A stretch of DNA of 64,000 nt from Desulfurococcaceae archaeon (GCA_038845865.1 JAWBQJ010000003.1:62001-126000); one strand, 5' to 3'. Positions 16,633-25,772 are shown, counted from the first letter of the stretch. The notes: a model not told the origin generated them from the sequence alone. Made by a program: numbers and translations.

Positions 16633-16648
16633 TAAATGCCGGCATTTA
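16633..16648. terminator. 16-bp perfect palindrome between convergent genes
   Basis: TAAATGCCGGCATTTA is a perfect inverted repeat lying between the hisS and rtcB stops. Its place makes a bidirectional terminator or processing hairpin likely, though no T run follows; a protein binding site is the alternative. Confidence 0.4.
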
Positions 16649-16689
16649 GAGCGCTTTCCATAAATAAGTTCAAAAACGCGTAATCTTGT

Positions 16690-19518
16690 TCAGCCTTTAA
16701 CGACGCCTATGGGTATTAACCGGGCAACTGGTTTGGCGATCTTGACTTTTTCAGCTACGAGTACGACCCTGTCCACGTCTTTATAGGCTTCGGGCGCTTC
16801 TTCGCTTACAACCTTCTTAGTCGCTGCTCTTACAACTATCCCCTTACTTGAAAGCTCTGCTATTACCCTGTCCGGTGAGTATGATCTTATCGCGTCACCC
16901 CTACTTAGCCATCTACCAGCACCATGGGGTGCACTGTACCAGGTTCTAGCGCCTTCAGGTATGCCGGTCAGTATGTAGCTTGCCGTACCCATGCTACCTG
17001 GTATTAATACTGGCTGACCAATAGACCCGTAATCTCTCGGAATATCGGGGTGTCCTGGTGGAAACGCCCTGGTTGCGCCCTTCCTGTGGACGACCACTCT
17101 GTGTTTTTCTCCGTCGATAACGTGCTCTTCGATCTTCGCGATGTTGTGTGCTACGTCGTAAATCACTTCAAGCCCGAGCGCTTCGGGCTCCTCTTTAAAC
17201 ACCTTCCTGAAGCTCTCTCTAACCCAATGTGTAATTATTTGCCTGTTCGTCCACGCAAAGTTGGCTGCTGCCGCCATCGCGGCGAAGTAGTCTTGGGCTT
17301 CTGAGCTACTAAATGGCAAGGCCGCGAGCTCCCTATCGGGTACTGAAATTCCATATTTCCTCATCGCCCTCTCCATTACCATCAAATAGTCACTTGCAAC
17401 TTGGTGTCCCAGGCCTCTACTACCCGTGTGTATCATGACCGCTATTTGGCCTACGTGAGTTATGCCCATGACCTTGGCTACGTGTGGATCGTAAATCCTG
17501 TCAACCACCTGTATTTCTAAGAAATGATTGCCGGCTCCGAGAGTACCTAACTGCTCGTGGCCTCTCTGTTTAGCCACTCTACTAACCTTGTCGGCTCTAG
17601 CCCCCTTCATGGAGCCCTGCTCTTCGGTGTGGTCAGCATCCCTCTCCCAGCCGAAACCCTGTTCAATGGCCCATTTAACGCCTCTTTCAAGTACCTCATC
17701 GAGGTCTCTGAAAGAGAGCCTGAGCTGCCCGGTTGAACCCACACCACTTGGCACGTTTCTAAATATTGTTTCAACTAACTCCTTTAACTTACCCCTAACG
17801 TCGTCTATCGAGAAGTTCGTTCTTAAAATCCTCACCCCGCAGTTAGATACTACGAACCCGTCTGCCACGAAGTTGTGGGCTGGATCGTCAACTGTTATGT
17901 CGTATACCAATCCATCGTAGTCATCTACCGTTATTTCCTCTACGATATCCCACAGTATATCACCGTTTAGGCTCTCTCGGACCCACTCTTCGAAGGGTGG
18001 GAGGTTTTCGGGGGTTTCGAACCCGGACGCGCCTTCATACATTCTCTCAGCCGATCGCCTATAAACCCGCTGGCCCAATAGTAGTACCAGTGAAGAGCCC
18101 GTTCTATGGAGTGTTCCAGCTACTTGTACAGCCTCTTCCCCTTCCTCTGTGACTTGTTTCCATTTAAGCCAAGCTACTGCCGCTAAGGCGAGTCTTTGCC
18201 TTACAGGGTGGTATACATACCCGATTGTAGACCATAGCTTTATTAAGTTTTCCGGCCTAGCTGACACCTTCAGCTTCAACCTTACAGCACCCCCCTCTAG
18301 CTCCTCGATCTCTATACCGCTCGTCTCCACCCCGAACTCGCCTAGCAGCCTTTCTATGTCTTCCAGGAATTCTATACCACTACGTACAGATGGCCCGGTT
18401 TTAGCTATTGATACGAAGGGTTGTTCGAAGTCGTAGCCATTAATCGTCTGCGGCCTGCTCATTGCGGCGCCAAAGTACGCCGCTAGGTATAGCCTCTTCA
18501 CCCATAACGGTAGTTTACTCAACCACCTGGGGACCCTGTACTCAGTTACAGCCTTATTTCCTCTGGGTGCTCCAAGCTTTTCGAGCAGGACACTAAGGCT
18601 CTTAGCCGGCACGTACAGTGAGCTTTCCCCTTCAGTGGGCCTCCAGCCATTGATAGGGGGCCTCGCGGCCCCTGTAGTTATTTTAGATGGCGTGTATCCT
18701 AGTCTTTTAATGTCTTCGGCGATCTCTCTAAGCCCTTCCGCATCCCCATAGAACCAGGCTTTCCTGCCGTCGAGTAAACCATTTCCTGTAAGGTATCCTA
18801 GGAGTTTTACTAGTGCTGGTAATTTGGGGTTATCAGAATATAGTGGGAGGAGCCCTCTTTTAGCGAGCTCCTCGGCTACGTCACTATCGAAATCCCTTAC
18901 GTCAAGAATTAGAAACTTCGGTGGCTTTTCGTACTTCACGCCAATAAATGGATATAGTGCTACTTTCTGTCCGGGCTCAAGTTCATCTACGCGTAACATC
19001 CCGTGCTCGGTGAGGACGGGGTGATCGCCCGTTGCTCTTATCGTGAACCCTGCACGGGTCTTCACTACGTATAGCTTGTTTTCATGCCTGTAGAACCAGG
19101 ATACCACTCTAGCTCTCCTAACGCTTCCATCGTTAACCACCACCTCGTCGCCTACTCTCAGCTCCTCGATAGGTTTCCAAGCACCATCAGATACTAGGAC
19201 CTTGGTTCCCGGGGGTAGGCAATTGATGTCGTAGCCTACACCCCCAGGGCTGATCACGCCCTCCTCCACGTCAAACCCAGCTACCCCACCTATGGGAAAG
19301 CCGTAACCCTGATGGCCGTCCGGCATTACGTAAGAGTACAACTTTATGCCGGGTAAGCAGGCCACGTTTGCTGCCTGTTCGAGCGTTAAGTCCGACTCCA
19401 TTTTTTCCAACAAGTACTCATCTGCGAACACGATCGCATCAGTTCTCATACAGGACTTGGCACTCCGCGGAATGAGCCATTCATAGTCCTTGATTCTCTG
19501 TAACCTCGTTCTAACCAA
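16690..19518 (-). CDS. rtcB: RtcB tRNA-splicing ligase containing an intein
   Basis: The precursor is 942 residues: N-extein 1-99, intein 100-559, C-extein 560-942, so mature RtcB is 482 residues, the family norm. RtcB joins 2',3'-cyclic-phosphate and 5'-OH RNA ends using Mn2+ and GTP, sealing tRNA exons cut by EndA. Metal-site motifs are visible: GGVGYDIN then Cys (the split site), GNHFLEI, HTGSRGLGHQ, and SAPHGAGR with the guanylylated His at about mature position 405. TTG start. It lies with EndA and HisRS genes upstream and a tRNA-Arg gene behind its start. Confidence 0.93.
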   Translation of the reverse strand: MVRTRLQRIKDYEWLIPRSAKSCMRTDAIVFADEYLLEKMESDLTLEQAANVACLPGIKLYSYVMPDGHQGYGFPIGGVAGFDVEEGVISPGGVGYDINCLPPGTKVLVSDGAWKPIEELRVGDEVVVNDGSVRRARVVSWFYRHENKLYVVKTRAGFTIRATGDHPVLTEHGMLRVDELEPGQKVALYPFIGVKYEKPPKFLILDVRDFDSDVAEELAKRGLLPLYSDNPKLPALVKLLGYLTGNGLLDGRKAWFYGDAEGLREIAEDIKRLGYTPSKITTGAARPPINGWRPTEGESSLYVPAKSLSVLLEKLGAPRGNKAVTEYRVPRWLSKLPLWVKRLYLAAYFGAAMSRPQTINGYDFEQPFVSIAKTGPSVRSGIEFLEDIERLLGEFGVETSGIEIEELEGGAVRLKLKVSARPENLIKLWSTIGYVYHPVRQRLALAAVAWLKWKQVTEEGEEAVQVAGTLHRTGSSLVLLLGQRVYRRSAERMYEGASGFETPENLPPFEEWVRESLNGDILWDIVEEITVDDYDGLVYDITVDDPAHNFVADGFVVSNCGVRILRTNFSIDDVRGKLKELVETIFRNVPSGVGSTGQLRLSFRDLDEVLERGVKWAIEQGFGWERDADHTEEQGSMKGARADKVSRVAKQRGHEQLGTLGAGNHFLEIQVVDRIYDPHVAKVMGITHVGQIAVMIHTGSRGLGHQVASDYLMVMERAMRKYGISVPDRELAALPFSSSEAQDYFAAMAAAANFAWTNRQIITHWVRESFRKVFKEEPEALGLEVIYDVAHNIAKIEEHVIDGEKHRVVVHRKGATRAFPPGHPDIPRDYGSIGQPVLIPGSMGTASYILTGIPEGARTWYSAPHGAGRWLSRGDAIRSYSPDRVIAELSSKGIVVRAATKKVVSEEAPEAYKDVDRVVLVAEKVKIAKPVARLIPIGVVKG
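17842..19221 (-). mobile_element. RtcB intein with degenerate LAGLIDADG endonuclease domain
   Basis: A 460-residue intein: Cys1 in CLPPGTKV, block B near TRATGDHPV (TxxH), and the C-terminal splice site VVSN followed by extein Cys. It interrupts the GYDIN-Cys sequence, directly before the conserved Mn2+-binding cysteine, a site known for RtcB inteins of other archaea. Two homing-endonuclease motifs are recognisable, LLGYLTGNG and YLAAYFGAAM, but both lack the acidic residue normally needed for DNA cleavage (GDG-type Asp replaced by Asn, and Ala in the second). Homing is therefore probably lost while splicing residues stay intact. The penultimate residue before Asn is Ser rather than the usual His. 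Confidence 0.9.
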
Positions 19519-19642
19519 GATTAGACACCATAGTACTCTGTTCTTATAGTAACCATGTAGTCTTTTATAGCTTATCCTTTATAGCCAGCAAACCAGCCCC
19601 TTTCCGCCTTAGAGAGGACAGGTGTCTCGGTTGAGAGGATCG

Positions 19643-19717
19643 CGGGCCCGCCGGGATTTGAACCCGGGTCCTCCGGCTTAGGAGGCCGGCGCCCTATCCT
19701 GGCTAGGCGACGGGCCC
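19643..19717 (-). tRNA. tRNA-Arg (anticodon CCU)
   Basis: On the complement a full cloverleaf is seen: acceptor GGGCCCG pairing with CGGGCCC, D-arm GCCT...GGGC, anticodon stem CCGGC/GCCGG with loop CUCCUAA giving anticodon CCU, and T-arm CCGGG-TTCAAAT-CCCGG. Discriminator G; CCA is not encoded. No intron. A TATA-like TATTTTTTAA (complement of 19738-19749) sits about 26 nt upstream. Confidence 0.93.
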
Positions 19718-19737
19718 TAGTGGGCTCCCTGTGATGT

Positions 19738-19762
19738 TTAAAAAATAAGGGTATTATAAAAG
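19738..19762 (-). promoter_or_regulatory. promoter of tRNA-Arg
   Basis: AT-rich TATA-like stretch 21-45 nt upstream of the mature tRNA 5' end, at the usual archaeal spacing. The remaining bases up to 19946 hold no ORF; there is a small GCTGG/CCAGC hairpin near 19773-19792 and an AT-rich element near 19895-19925 that probably serves the next forward gene. Confidence 0.45.
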
Positions 19763-19946
19763 TATTAGGTTAGCTGGGGGCGGATGCCAGCGTACCCTTC
19801 TACTGGGCGGGGTCCATTCCGGCCGGAAAACGTCTTGGTTTCGAAGAAGTGCTAGTGGTTCTTGAAGCGTGCACGTGCGCGCTATCTGAGCCTTATATTT
19901 AATAATTTTATTAGTTATAATTACAAATATACTACTGGGAATACCT

Positions 19947-20672
19947 TTGATCTCTGGACTTAACTCGTTGTACGATTACAATATCGGCATATTTAACGTG
20001 AGGATTAGAACGACGAAAAGTAGCTTTCTAGGGAAGATTAGTGAGCTGAGTGGTTCTAAGATACTGGTTAACGTATACCCAGTTCCCAAGGAGAGCTTAT
20101 ACGTAATTATCGCTCTCACATACGGGGTAAACGTGGACAAAATAGTGAAACAGCTACTCATGAACGACTACTATCTACGTAGAAGTAAGATAATTAGCGT
20201 GAAGAGCCGGAAAGTAGACGACATATACGTGATATACGGGTTGAAACGCGAGTGCGAGTTCTATAGGCTTGCTCAAGCATGTAACGTTCATATAATTTCA
20301 CCATACATCTTCACCAAGGGAAGCAGAGACTACCTAGTTGTGGGTAAAACAGACTATCTCTCGGATTACATTGAAAGGGTTGCAGAGTACTACGGCCGCG
20401 AGAACGTCGACGTAGTGAACCTAAATATACCTGAGAAAGTAGTAGCGGGCATAATGAAGAACTCCGTTATGAACATAGTACTCGATAAGTTGACTCCTGC
20501 AGAGCGGAAGATAGTAAAGAACGCGTATGAAAGAGGCTACTTCGAATACCCTAAGGTCGCAGGTCAAGACGAAATAGGTTCTTATCTCGGTTTATCAAAA
20601 GTTACCGTTAGCATACACTTAAGGAAGGCCTTCAGGAAGGTAATTAAAGATCTTGTGTACCTGATAGATTAA
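19947..20672 (+). CDS. HTH_10 (bacterio-opsin activator type) transcription regulator
   Basis: A 241-residue protein whose last 60 residues form the HTH_10 domain: LTPAERKIVKNAYERGYFEYP then a GSYLGLSKVTVSIHLRKA recognition helix. The N-terminal 170 residues contain two ACT/GAF-like alpha-beta repeats without a recognised ligand motif. Proteins of this kind regulate catabolic genes in archaea. It lies just upstream of the aldolase-kinase pair and is the best local candidate regulator of the sugar island. Start: ATG-like codon TTG at 19947. Confidence 0.8.
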   Translation: MISGLNSLYDYNIGIFNVRIRTTKSSFLGKISELSGSKILVNVYPVPKESLYVIIALTYGVNVDKIVKQLLMNDYYLRRSKIISVKSRKVDDIYVIYGLKRECEFYRLAQACNVHIISPYIFTKGSRDYLVVGKTDYLSDYIERVAEYYGRENVDVVNLNIPEKVVAGIMKNSVMNIVLDKLTPAERKIVKNAYERGYFEYPKVAGQDEIGSYLGLSKVTVSIHLRKAFRKVIKDLVYLID

Positions 20673-20762
20673 GCCCTACGTGAGTTATGAAACGTAGTTA
20701 AATGTTTTATTTAATATCCTCGGTTTAACTAGGGTCATTCTGAACCTACTTGGTGCAATTGA
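20673..20762 (+). promoter_or_regulatory. promoter of the aldolase-kinase operon
   Basis: TTTTATTTAATA at about 20705-20716 is a good archaeal TATA box, placing transcription start near 20740, some 20 nt before the ATG. A separate transcript from the regulator gene upstream is likely. Confidence 0.5.
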
Positions 20763-21695
20763 ATGCATGGGCTGAGAGCCCCCCGCGGTATCATGACCGC
20801 TCTTATTACGCCAAATTGCAAAGAAGAGAAAGCAATGCGGGATACTATATCGCAACTAGTTGATTTTCAGGTAAAGAGCGGTATCAGAGGATTTTACACT
20901 CTGGGAACTTATGGAGAGGGATTATTACTGTCTATCAATCAAAGGAAGAGGATTCTATCGCTCATAGTTGAGCGCGTTCCCAGCAACCTACTAATAATAA
21001 ATAACGTCTCGGCCATTAGCCTTAGCGACGCGCTGGAACTGACCAGGCACTCCCTCGATCTAGGGGTATATAACGTAGCCTCTCTCCCACCAATGTACTA
21101 CAAGGCCGGTATTTCTGAAATAAGGAGCTTTTACATGGCCCTAGGTAAACATGACTGTAACCTGCTCGTATACAACAACCCCGCTAAAACACACGTAGAC
21201 ATCACCCCTTCTATGATACTCCAGTTGAAAAACGACATTCCAAACCTTGCAGGGTTGAAGGACTCATCGGGGTCCGTGGAGAGGCTCATTGACATAGTAA
21301 CGAAGTTATCTAATAAACTATTCGTGGGGATAGCCAGCGACTCTCTAATACTAAACGCGATGTTGTATGGCGCTGATGCGCACATATGTGGTGTGTGCAA
21401 CGCGATACCCGAGCTCGCCGTTGAGCTCGTTAAAAGCGTTGAAAACGGTGATTTGAGAAAAGCGCTGTTGATGCAATCGCTTATTTCGAGGTTCCGGGAT
21501 CTAGCCAAGGAGCTTCAGGTAGAGGGATTCGTGCTGACCAAGACGACGTTAAACATCAGAGGCATTGACGTGGGTGAGCCGTACCCCCCTATAAGGGGTC
21601 TAAGTGAAAAAGAACTTGAAATCGTGAAGAACGCGCTCAAAAACATATACCGTGAAGCGGGTTTAACGCACCTGCTAGGTGATGTCCTTGCATAG
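20763..21695 (+). CDS. DHDPS/KDG-aldolase family lyase
   Basis: A 310-residue TIM-barrel lyase of the DapA/NanA/KDG aldolase superfamily. The Schiff-base lysine lies in NLAGLKDSSGS, the catalytic tyrosine in LLVYNNPAKT, and the substrate loop reads GTYGEGLLLS, where DapA has GTTGE. Linked to a KDG kinase it most likely cleaves 2-keto-3-deoxy-(6-phospho)gluconate or a close analogue into pyruvate and an aldehyde (non- or semi-phosphorylative Entner-Doudoroff). True dihydrodipicolinate synthase is less likely because no lysine genes adjoin. The kinase start overlaps its 3' end by 17 nt. Confidence 0.75.
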   Translation: MHGLRAPRGIMTALITPNCKEEKAMRDTISQLVDFQVKSGIRGFYTLGTYGEGLLLSINQRKRILSLIVERVPSNLLIINNVSAISLSDALELTRHSLDLGVYNVASLPPMYYKAGISEIRSFYMALGKHDCNLLVYNNPAKTHVDITPSMILQLKNDIPNLAGLKDSSGSVERLIDIVTKLSNKLFVGIASDSLILNAMLYGADAHICGVCNAIPELAVELVKSVENGDLRKALLMQSLISRFRDLAKELQVEGFVLTKTTLNIRGIDVGEPYPPIRGLSEKELEIVKNALKNIYREAGLTHLLGDVLA

Positions 21696-22668
21696 AGGGC
21701 TAGACTTTCTCTCGATCGGCGAAGTCCTCATTCAGTTGAACAGCTTAACGCCGGGCCCGTTGAGGTATTCCAAGTACTTCGAGGTGCACGTTGCAGGATC
21801 AGAGTTCAACGTCATGGTCGCCTTATCAAAGCTAGGATACAGAACCGGGTTTATAACACGCTTAGGCAGGGACGAATTCGGTGAAATGATAATAAGGACG
21901 ATGAGAGGAGAGGGAATAGATGTTTCACGTGTGAAATTCATGGATAACGCGCCAACGGGCATATACTTTATTCAACGACACTATCCGATACCGGGAAAGT
22001 CCACTGTCTTCTACTATAGACACGGCTCTGCTGCATCGTACATGGATGAAACGGATGTCCAGGAAGACTACGTGAAGTCCGCAAAAGCAATTTTTCTCAC
22101 GGGTATAACGCCCGCTCTCAGCGAAACGTGCTATAGAGCGGTTAAGAAAATGCGAGAAATAGCCTTGGGGAACGGCGTAACTGTGTACTTTGATACGAAC
22201 ATAAGGCTCAAGCTGTGGCGCGAGGTTGAGAAGGCTAGAAGCATGCTACTGCCCCTTCTCGAGTACTCTAAAATAGTTTTCACAAATAAGGAGGACCTGA
22301 AACTGCTCTTTCCGGGCCTCAGCATAGACCAGGCTACTGCGAAGCTTTTTGACATGAATGTAGAAATGGTTGTCGTGAAGAAGGGCGAAGAGGGTAGTAC
22401 CGTATACACCCGTAGCGGAGAGGTAATCGAGGGGAGACCGTACCAGGCCCCCGTAGTAGAGGACGTTATAGGGGCAGGAGACTCATTCGATGCTGTATTT
22501 ATAGCGAGCATTGAAAGAGGGTTACCCATCGAGCAGGCCACCAGGCTAGCAAACCTGGCGGGAATGATCGTAGTGACGACGAGAGGGGATATAGAGTCCC
22601 AGCCCGACTGGAACGCGCTAGAAGCCTTGAAGAGGTATTTTGATGAAAAAGTAGAAGCCCTGAGGTAG
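21679..22668 (+). CDS. kdgK: 2-keto-3-deoxygluconate kinase, PfkB family
   Basis: A 329-residue ribokinase-fold enzyme. GSEFNVMVALSKLG and GRDEFGEMI form the substrate part, YYRHGSAASYM is the block seen in archaeal KDG kinases, and the anion-hole signature GAGDSFDAVF with catalytic Asp lies near residue 275. It would phosphorylate KDG to KDPG before the aldolase acts (semi-phosphorylative branch). GTG start inside the aldolase gene, indicating coupling. Confidence 0.8.
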   Translation: MMSLHRGLDFLSIGEVLIQLNSLTPGPLRYSKYFEVHVAGSEFNVMVALSKLGYRTGFITRLGRDEFGEMIIRTMRGEGIDVSRVKFMDNAPTGIYFIQRHYPIPGKSTVFYYRHGSAASYMDETDVQEDYVKSAKAIFLTGITPALSETCYRAVKKMREIALGNGVTVYFDTNIRLKLWREVEKARSMLLPLLEYSKIVFTNKEDLKLLFPGLSIDQATAKLFDMNVEMVVVKKGEEGSTVYTRSGEVIEGRPYQAPVVEDVIGAGDSFDAVFIASIERGLPIEQATRLANLAGMIVVTTRGDIESQPDWNALEALKRYFDEKVEALR

Positions 22669-22676
22669 GGGATGGG

Positions 22677-23723
22677 CTAATCGAACAGTATAACCGGCCT
22701 GCCTAAAGCCTTACCTTTTCTTAAATCGTCTAATGCTTCGTGTATTCTATCTAGTCCCCCCCTGTACACTGTTATTACCGGCTTTACTTTTCCCTGTGAT
22801 AGTAGCCTAAGGCTCTCGGATATGTCATACCTAGTGAAAGCCAGGGACGCGATAACCCACCTCTCCGTGAGACCCCACTCGATTACCGGTAGACAGAGGT
22901 TACCCGGGGGGTAACCTAGCAGTACGAGTTTTCCACCCTTTCGTAGAGAGTAAAATGCTTGTTCATACGTTTTAATATCCGTAGGCACTAACTGCAACGC
23001 GACGTCCACTCCCCCCGTTAACTCGAGGATCCTCTTAACCGGGTCTTCTTTACTCGTATTCACAACGTGGTCGGCTCCTACTTCCAGTGCTTTCTTCAGC
23101 TTTACCTCGCTTCTACCAAGCCCTATTACCGTGCAACCCTTAGCTTTCGCTACTTGTATCGCATTGAACCCTAGAGATCCGATGCCCCATACGGCGACGA
23201 CGTCGCCCTCCTTCGCGCCTGCTACTCTCAGGCCTTTGAAGGGGGTCGCTATAGCGTCCGTTGCAGCTGGAGCGTATTCCCAGGGGACGTTTTCGGGTAT
23301 CGGAAGGACATGTGAAGCCTTCGCGACAACGTACTCGGCGTAACCGCCGTATACATGCCTTCCCGTCTCGACTAGGTTATCACATAGCTGTTCATCCCCT
23401 CGAGTGCAGTATTTGCACTTTCCACACGTGTACCACAGCCACGACAAAACCACGCGGTCACCTGGCTTGGCTGTTCTAACCCCCTCACCGGTACTTACGA
23501 TCTCTCCCGCGATTTCGTGTCCCAGCACAGTAGGCATTAATGGTGGAGGGGGGAATTCCCCGTCGATTGTTGCAAGATCGGTGTGACAGACCCCTACCGC
23601 CTTCACCTTAATTAATACTTCATCGTATTTAGGCTCAGGGAACTCTACTTCCTTTATAACAAGAGGTTCTTTCGGCTTAACGAAAAAAGCTACTCTACCC
23701 CTTACCATCACACCACCTTTCAC
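22677..23723 (-). CDS. zinc-dependent alcohol/sugar dehydrogenase (MDR)
   Basis: A 348-residue medium-chain dehydrogenase. Catalytic zinc ligands are in VCHTDL and GHE, the structural zinc in CGKCKYCTRGDEQLC, and the nucleotide loop reads AVWGIGSLGFNAIQVAKAKGC. Within a sugar island it could be an aldose or polyol dehydrogenase, although the lobe architecture is equally that of an archaeal ADH. It is transcribed against the kinase and away from the amidohydrolase. Confidence 0.85.
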   Translation of the reverse strand: MKGGVMVRGRVAFFVKPKEPLVIKEVEFPEPKYDEVLIKVKAVGVCHTDLATIDGEFPPPPLMPTVLGHEIAGEIVSTGEGVRTAKPGDRVVLSWLWYTCGKCKYCTRGDEQLCDNLVETGRHVYGGYAEYVVAKASHVLPIPENVPWEYAPAATDAIATPFKGLRVAGAKEGDVVAVWGIGSLGFNAIQVAKAKGCTVIGLGRSEVKLKKALEVGADHVVNTSKEDPVKRILELTGGVDVALQLVPTDIKTYEQAFYSLRKGGKLVLLGYPPGNLCLPVIEWGLTERWVIASLAFTRYDISESLRLLSQGKVKPVITVYRGGLDRIHEALDDLRKGKALGRPVILFD

Positions 23724-23823
23724 TTTGTAATAACCAGTTACAAGGATTTAATTTGGATATAGAACTGGTTCGAATACTCATTTAAATTAATACTAGTGAT
23801 GCAATACATAAATAGGTGACACC
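23724..23823. promoter_or_regulatory. divergent regulatory region with nested inverted repeats
   Basis: Between the dehydrogenase and the amidohydrolase starts. TTGTAA (23725-23730) and TTACAA (23738-23743) form one inverted repeat with a 7-nt spacer, and AACCAGTT (23732-23739) with AACTGGTT (23763-23770) form a second, perfect 8-bp pair. CATTTAAATTAA near 23780 is a TATA box for the forward gene. Operators for a catabolic regulator are plausible. Confidence 0.5.
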
Positions 23824-24558
23824 TTGAAAGTAGTAGACACGCATGTGCATCTCGGTCCTTGTCGTATTTTTGGGTTACGGGTAACGGAGCAGGACATTAT
23901 AGACTACCTAAATCGGTACAACGTCGTAGCAGCGATCGTCCAGCCGTTTCCCGGCTCACCGGATCCCATTTCAACCCACAACGAGATATATAACTTAAGC
24001 CAGAAATTTAAAGGAAGGATCTTTGGATTAGCTAGTATGAACCCGTTTCTCGACGAGGAACTCGTTAGAAGAGAGCTCGGAAGAGCTCTCGGCGAGCTCG
24101 GATTCGTAGGAGTGAAGCTACACACCGCGGGACACGCTATCTCGCCTACGAACCCTAGAGCTGACATGCTGTTCAAGATTGCAGGCAAGTACAAGGTACC
24201 GGTAATGATACATACGGGGCCGGGGCCCTTCTCAGACCCGATGTTAGCGGCCAGCAAGGCCGAAGAATACCCGGACGTGAAGATCATCCTAGCACATGCA
24301 GGTTTCGGTATATATGCAAATGGGGCTCTATTTATGGCTAAGAAGTACGATAACGTCTACCTAGAATTATCATGGAACCACGTGTTCGACATAGCCGCGT
24401 TTACTAGCGTGGTTCCTGATAAGGTCCTATTCGGGACAGACCTCGTGGAAAACATCCCAGTGGAGTACGCTAAACTGGAGGGATTAAGGCTACCAGAGAG
24501 TATCAAGGAAAAGCTACTGTATTTAAACGCTAAGAAAGTATTCAACTTACCGGTATAA
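23824..24558 (+). CDS. amidohydrolase-2 family (TIM-barrel metal hydrolase)
   Basis: A 244-residue enzyme with the amidohydrolase pattern: VDTHVHLG at the N-terminus, then GVKLH, MIHTGPGP, LAHAGFG, and LFGTDLV late in the protein, the last Asp being catalytic. Members include decarboxylases and aldonolactonases. In this island a lactonase opening the product of a sugar dehydrogenase is a sensible guess, but the sequence does not prove it. TTG start; 44 nt upstream of tatA. Confidence 0.75.
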   Translation: MKVVDTHVHLGPCRIFGLRVTEQDIIDYLNRYNVVAAIVQPFPGSPDPISTHNEIYNLSQKFKGRIFGLASMNPFLDEELVRRELGRALGELGFVGVKLHTAGHAISPTNPRADMLFKIAGKYKVPVMIHTGPGPFSDPMLAASKAEEYPDVKIILAHAGFGIYANGALFMAKKYDNVYLELSWNHVFDIAAFTSVVPDKVLFGTDLVENIPVEYAKLEGLRLPESIKEKLLYLNAKKVFNLPV

Positions 24559-24601
24559 CAGTACAGCGCACAACAAAGTATTTTAGGCGAGCAGAGCACA
24601 G

Positions 24602-24889
24602 TTGAAAAAGGGTATCTCTATGATATCCGGGACTGAGTGGATAGTGATAGTGATACTTATCATCGCGCTACTCATTTTCGGCCCCTCGAAGATTCCCGAG
24701 CTAGCCAGGGCCATAGGCAGGGCTAGACGTGAATACGAGAAAGCAGCTAAGGGGGAAGAGGCTGAAAAAGATGAAGAGAAAATCATTGCCCTAGCGCGGG
24801 AACTGGGGATCGACACGAAGGGAAAATCGATGGATGAAATCCTAGACGAAATTAAAAAAGTGGCTGGTAAATCCCGTAAAGGAACGTAA
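24602..24889 (+). CDS. tatA: Sec-independent translocase TatA
   Basis: Ninety-five residues: a single N-terminal transmembrane helix (about residues 10-28, WIVIVILIIALLIF) followed by the conserved FGPSKIPELARAIGRARREY amphipathic helix and a charged cytoplasmic tail. TatA oligomers form the protein-conducting element for folded Tat substrates. TTG start; an ATG at residue 7 is an alternative. It lies just upstream of tatC and a Tat-tagged binding protein. Confidence 0.92.
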   Translation: MKKGISMISGTEWIVIVILIIALLIFGPSKIPELARAIGRARREYEKAAKGEEAEKDEEKIIALARELGIDTKGKSMDEILDEIKKVAGKSRKGT

Positions 24890-24956
24890 TACGCGGTAAA
24901 GTAATTAATAGTTCGAGTAGACTAGGAATGTATTACTGCGTATCTTAGGCGATACT

Positions 24957-25772
24957 TTGGCTGAAGAATCCCTTCTCAAGTACTATGAAAGGCACATTAA
25001 GGAGCTCACGAAGAGGCTTCGGAGAGTTTTCGTTACTTGGTTCGTATCGATCTTACTGTTCATATCTTTTCCCGCATCTGTTTTAAATTTAGAAACATTT
25101 CTCTCGGGAGAATACGTCCCTCTGGCGGTCTTTATAGTTGAGAGGGTGTCTAACTACGTCTTGCAATCTTCACTTTTATCAAACGCACGGGTAGTGTTCA
25201 TCGCGGAGCGCCTAAATGTTGGGTTTGAGCTCTGGTTCCTCTCCGCTTTCGTACTTTCATTGCTCGTAGCGATTCCCGTGCTCCTATTCGAGATATGGAG
25301 GTTTATCGAGCCAGGATTATATGAGCACGAGAAAAAGGCGTTTAAAAAAGCATTCGTGCCGATCGTGGGGAGCTTTATGGGAGGATGTCTTTTCGGATAC
25401 TTCATACTAGTTCCCATTATTTTGCGAGCTTTCCTAGCAATCATGTCGTGGTTTAACATACAACCAATGGTGAGCTACATGGACTTCATAGCATTTATTC
25501 TATCTACGGTAGTTTTCTCAGGAATATTCATGGTGACCCCGTTTATCATATACGTACTTATATCCGTAGGGCTGATCCCGGTCGAGCCCTTCATCAAGTA
25601 CAGGGCACCAATCTATGTAGCTATATACGTTATAGCAGCAATAATAACTCCTGACGGCGGATCCATGGGTAGCGCAATACTAGCTATCCCCATCATAGTA
25701 CTCTTCGAAATAGTCATTCAACTAGCTAAGAGGAAGGCGAGCGAGAAGGGTAGAAGTTGCTGTAGGCAGTGA
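24957..25772 (+). CDS. tatC: Sec-independent translocase TatC
   Basis: A 271-residue protein with six hydrophobic segments and the TatC landmarks: HIKELTKRLRR at the N-terminus, FEIWRFIEPGLYEHEKKA before the third segment, and TPDGGSMGSAILAIPIIVLFEI near the end (TPDxxxQ-like block). It recognises the twin-arginine signal. A first extracytoplasmic loop of about 60 residues (SGEYVPL...RLNV) is longer than usual. TTG start. Confidence 0.92.
   Translation: MAEESLLKYYERHIKELTKRLRRVFVTWFVSILLFISFPASVLNLETFLSGEYVPLAVFIVERVSNYVLQSSLLSNARVVFIAERLNVGFELWFLSAFVLSLLVAIPVLLFEIWRFIEPGLYEHEKKAFKKAFVPIVGSFMGGCLFGYFILVPIILRAFLAIMSWFNIQPMVSYMDFIAFILSTVVFSGIFMVTPFIIYVLISVGLIPVEPFIKYRAPIYVAIYVIAAIITPDGGSMGSAILAIPIIVLFEIVIQLAKRKASEKGRSCCRQ

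Noticed and set aside
20763-21695. Dihydrodipicolinate synthase (lysine synthesis)
   Set aside because: Neighbours are KDG kinase and sugar genes, and the substrate loop is GTYGEG, so a keto-deoxy acid aldolase is more likely.
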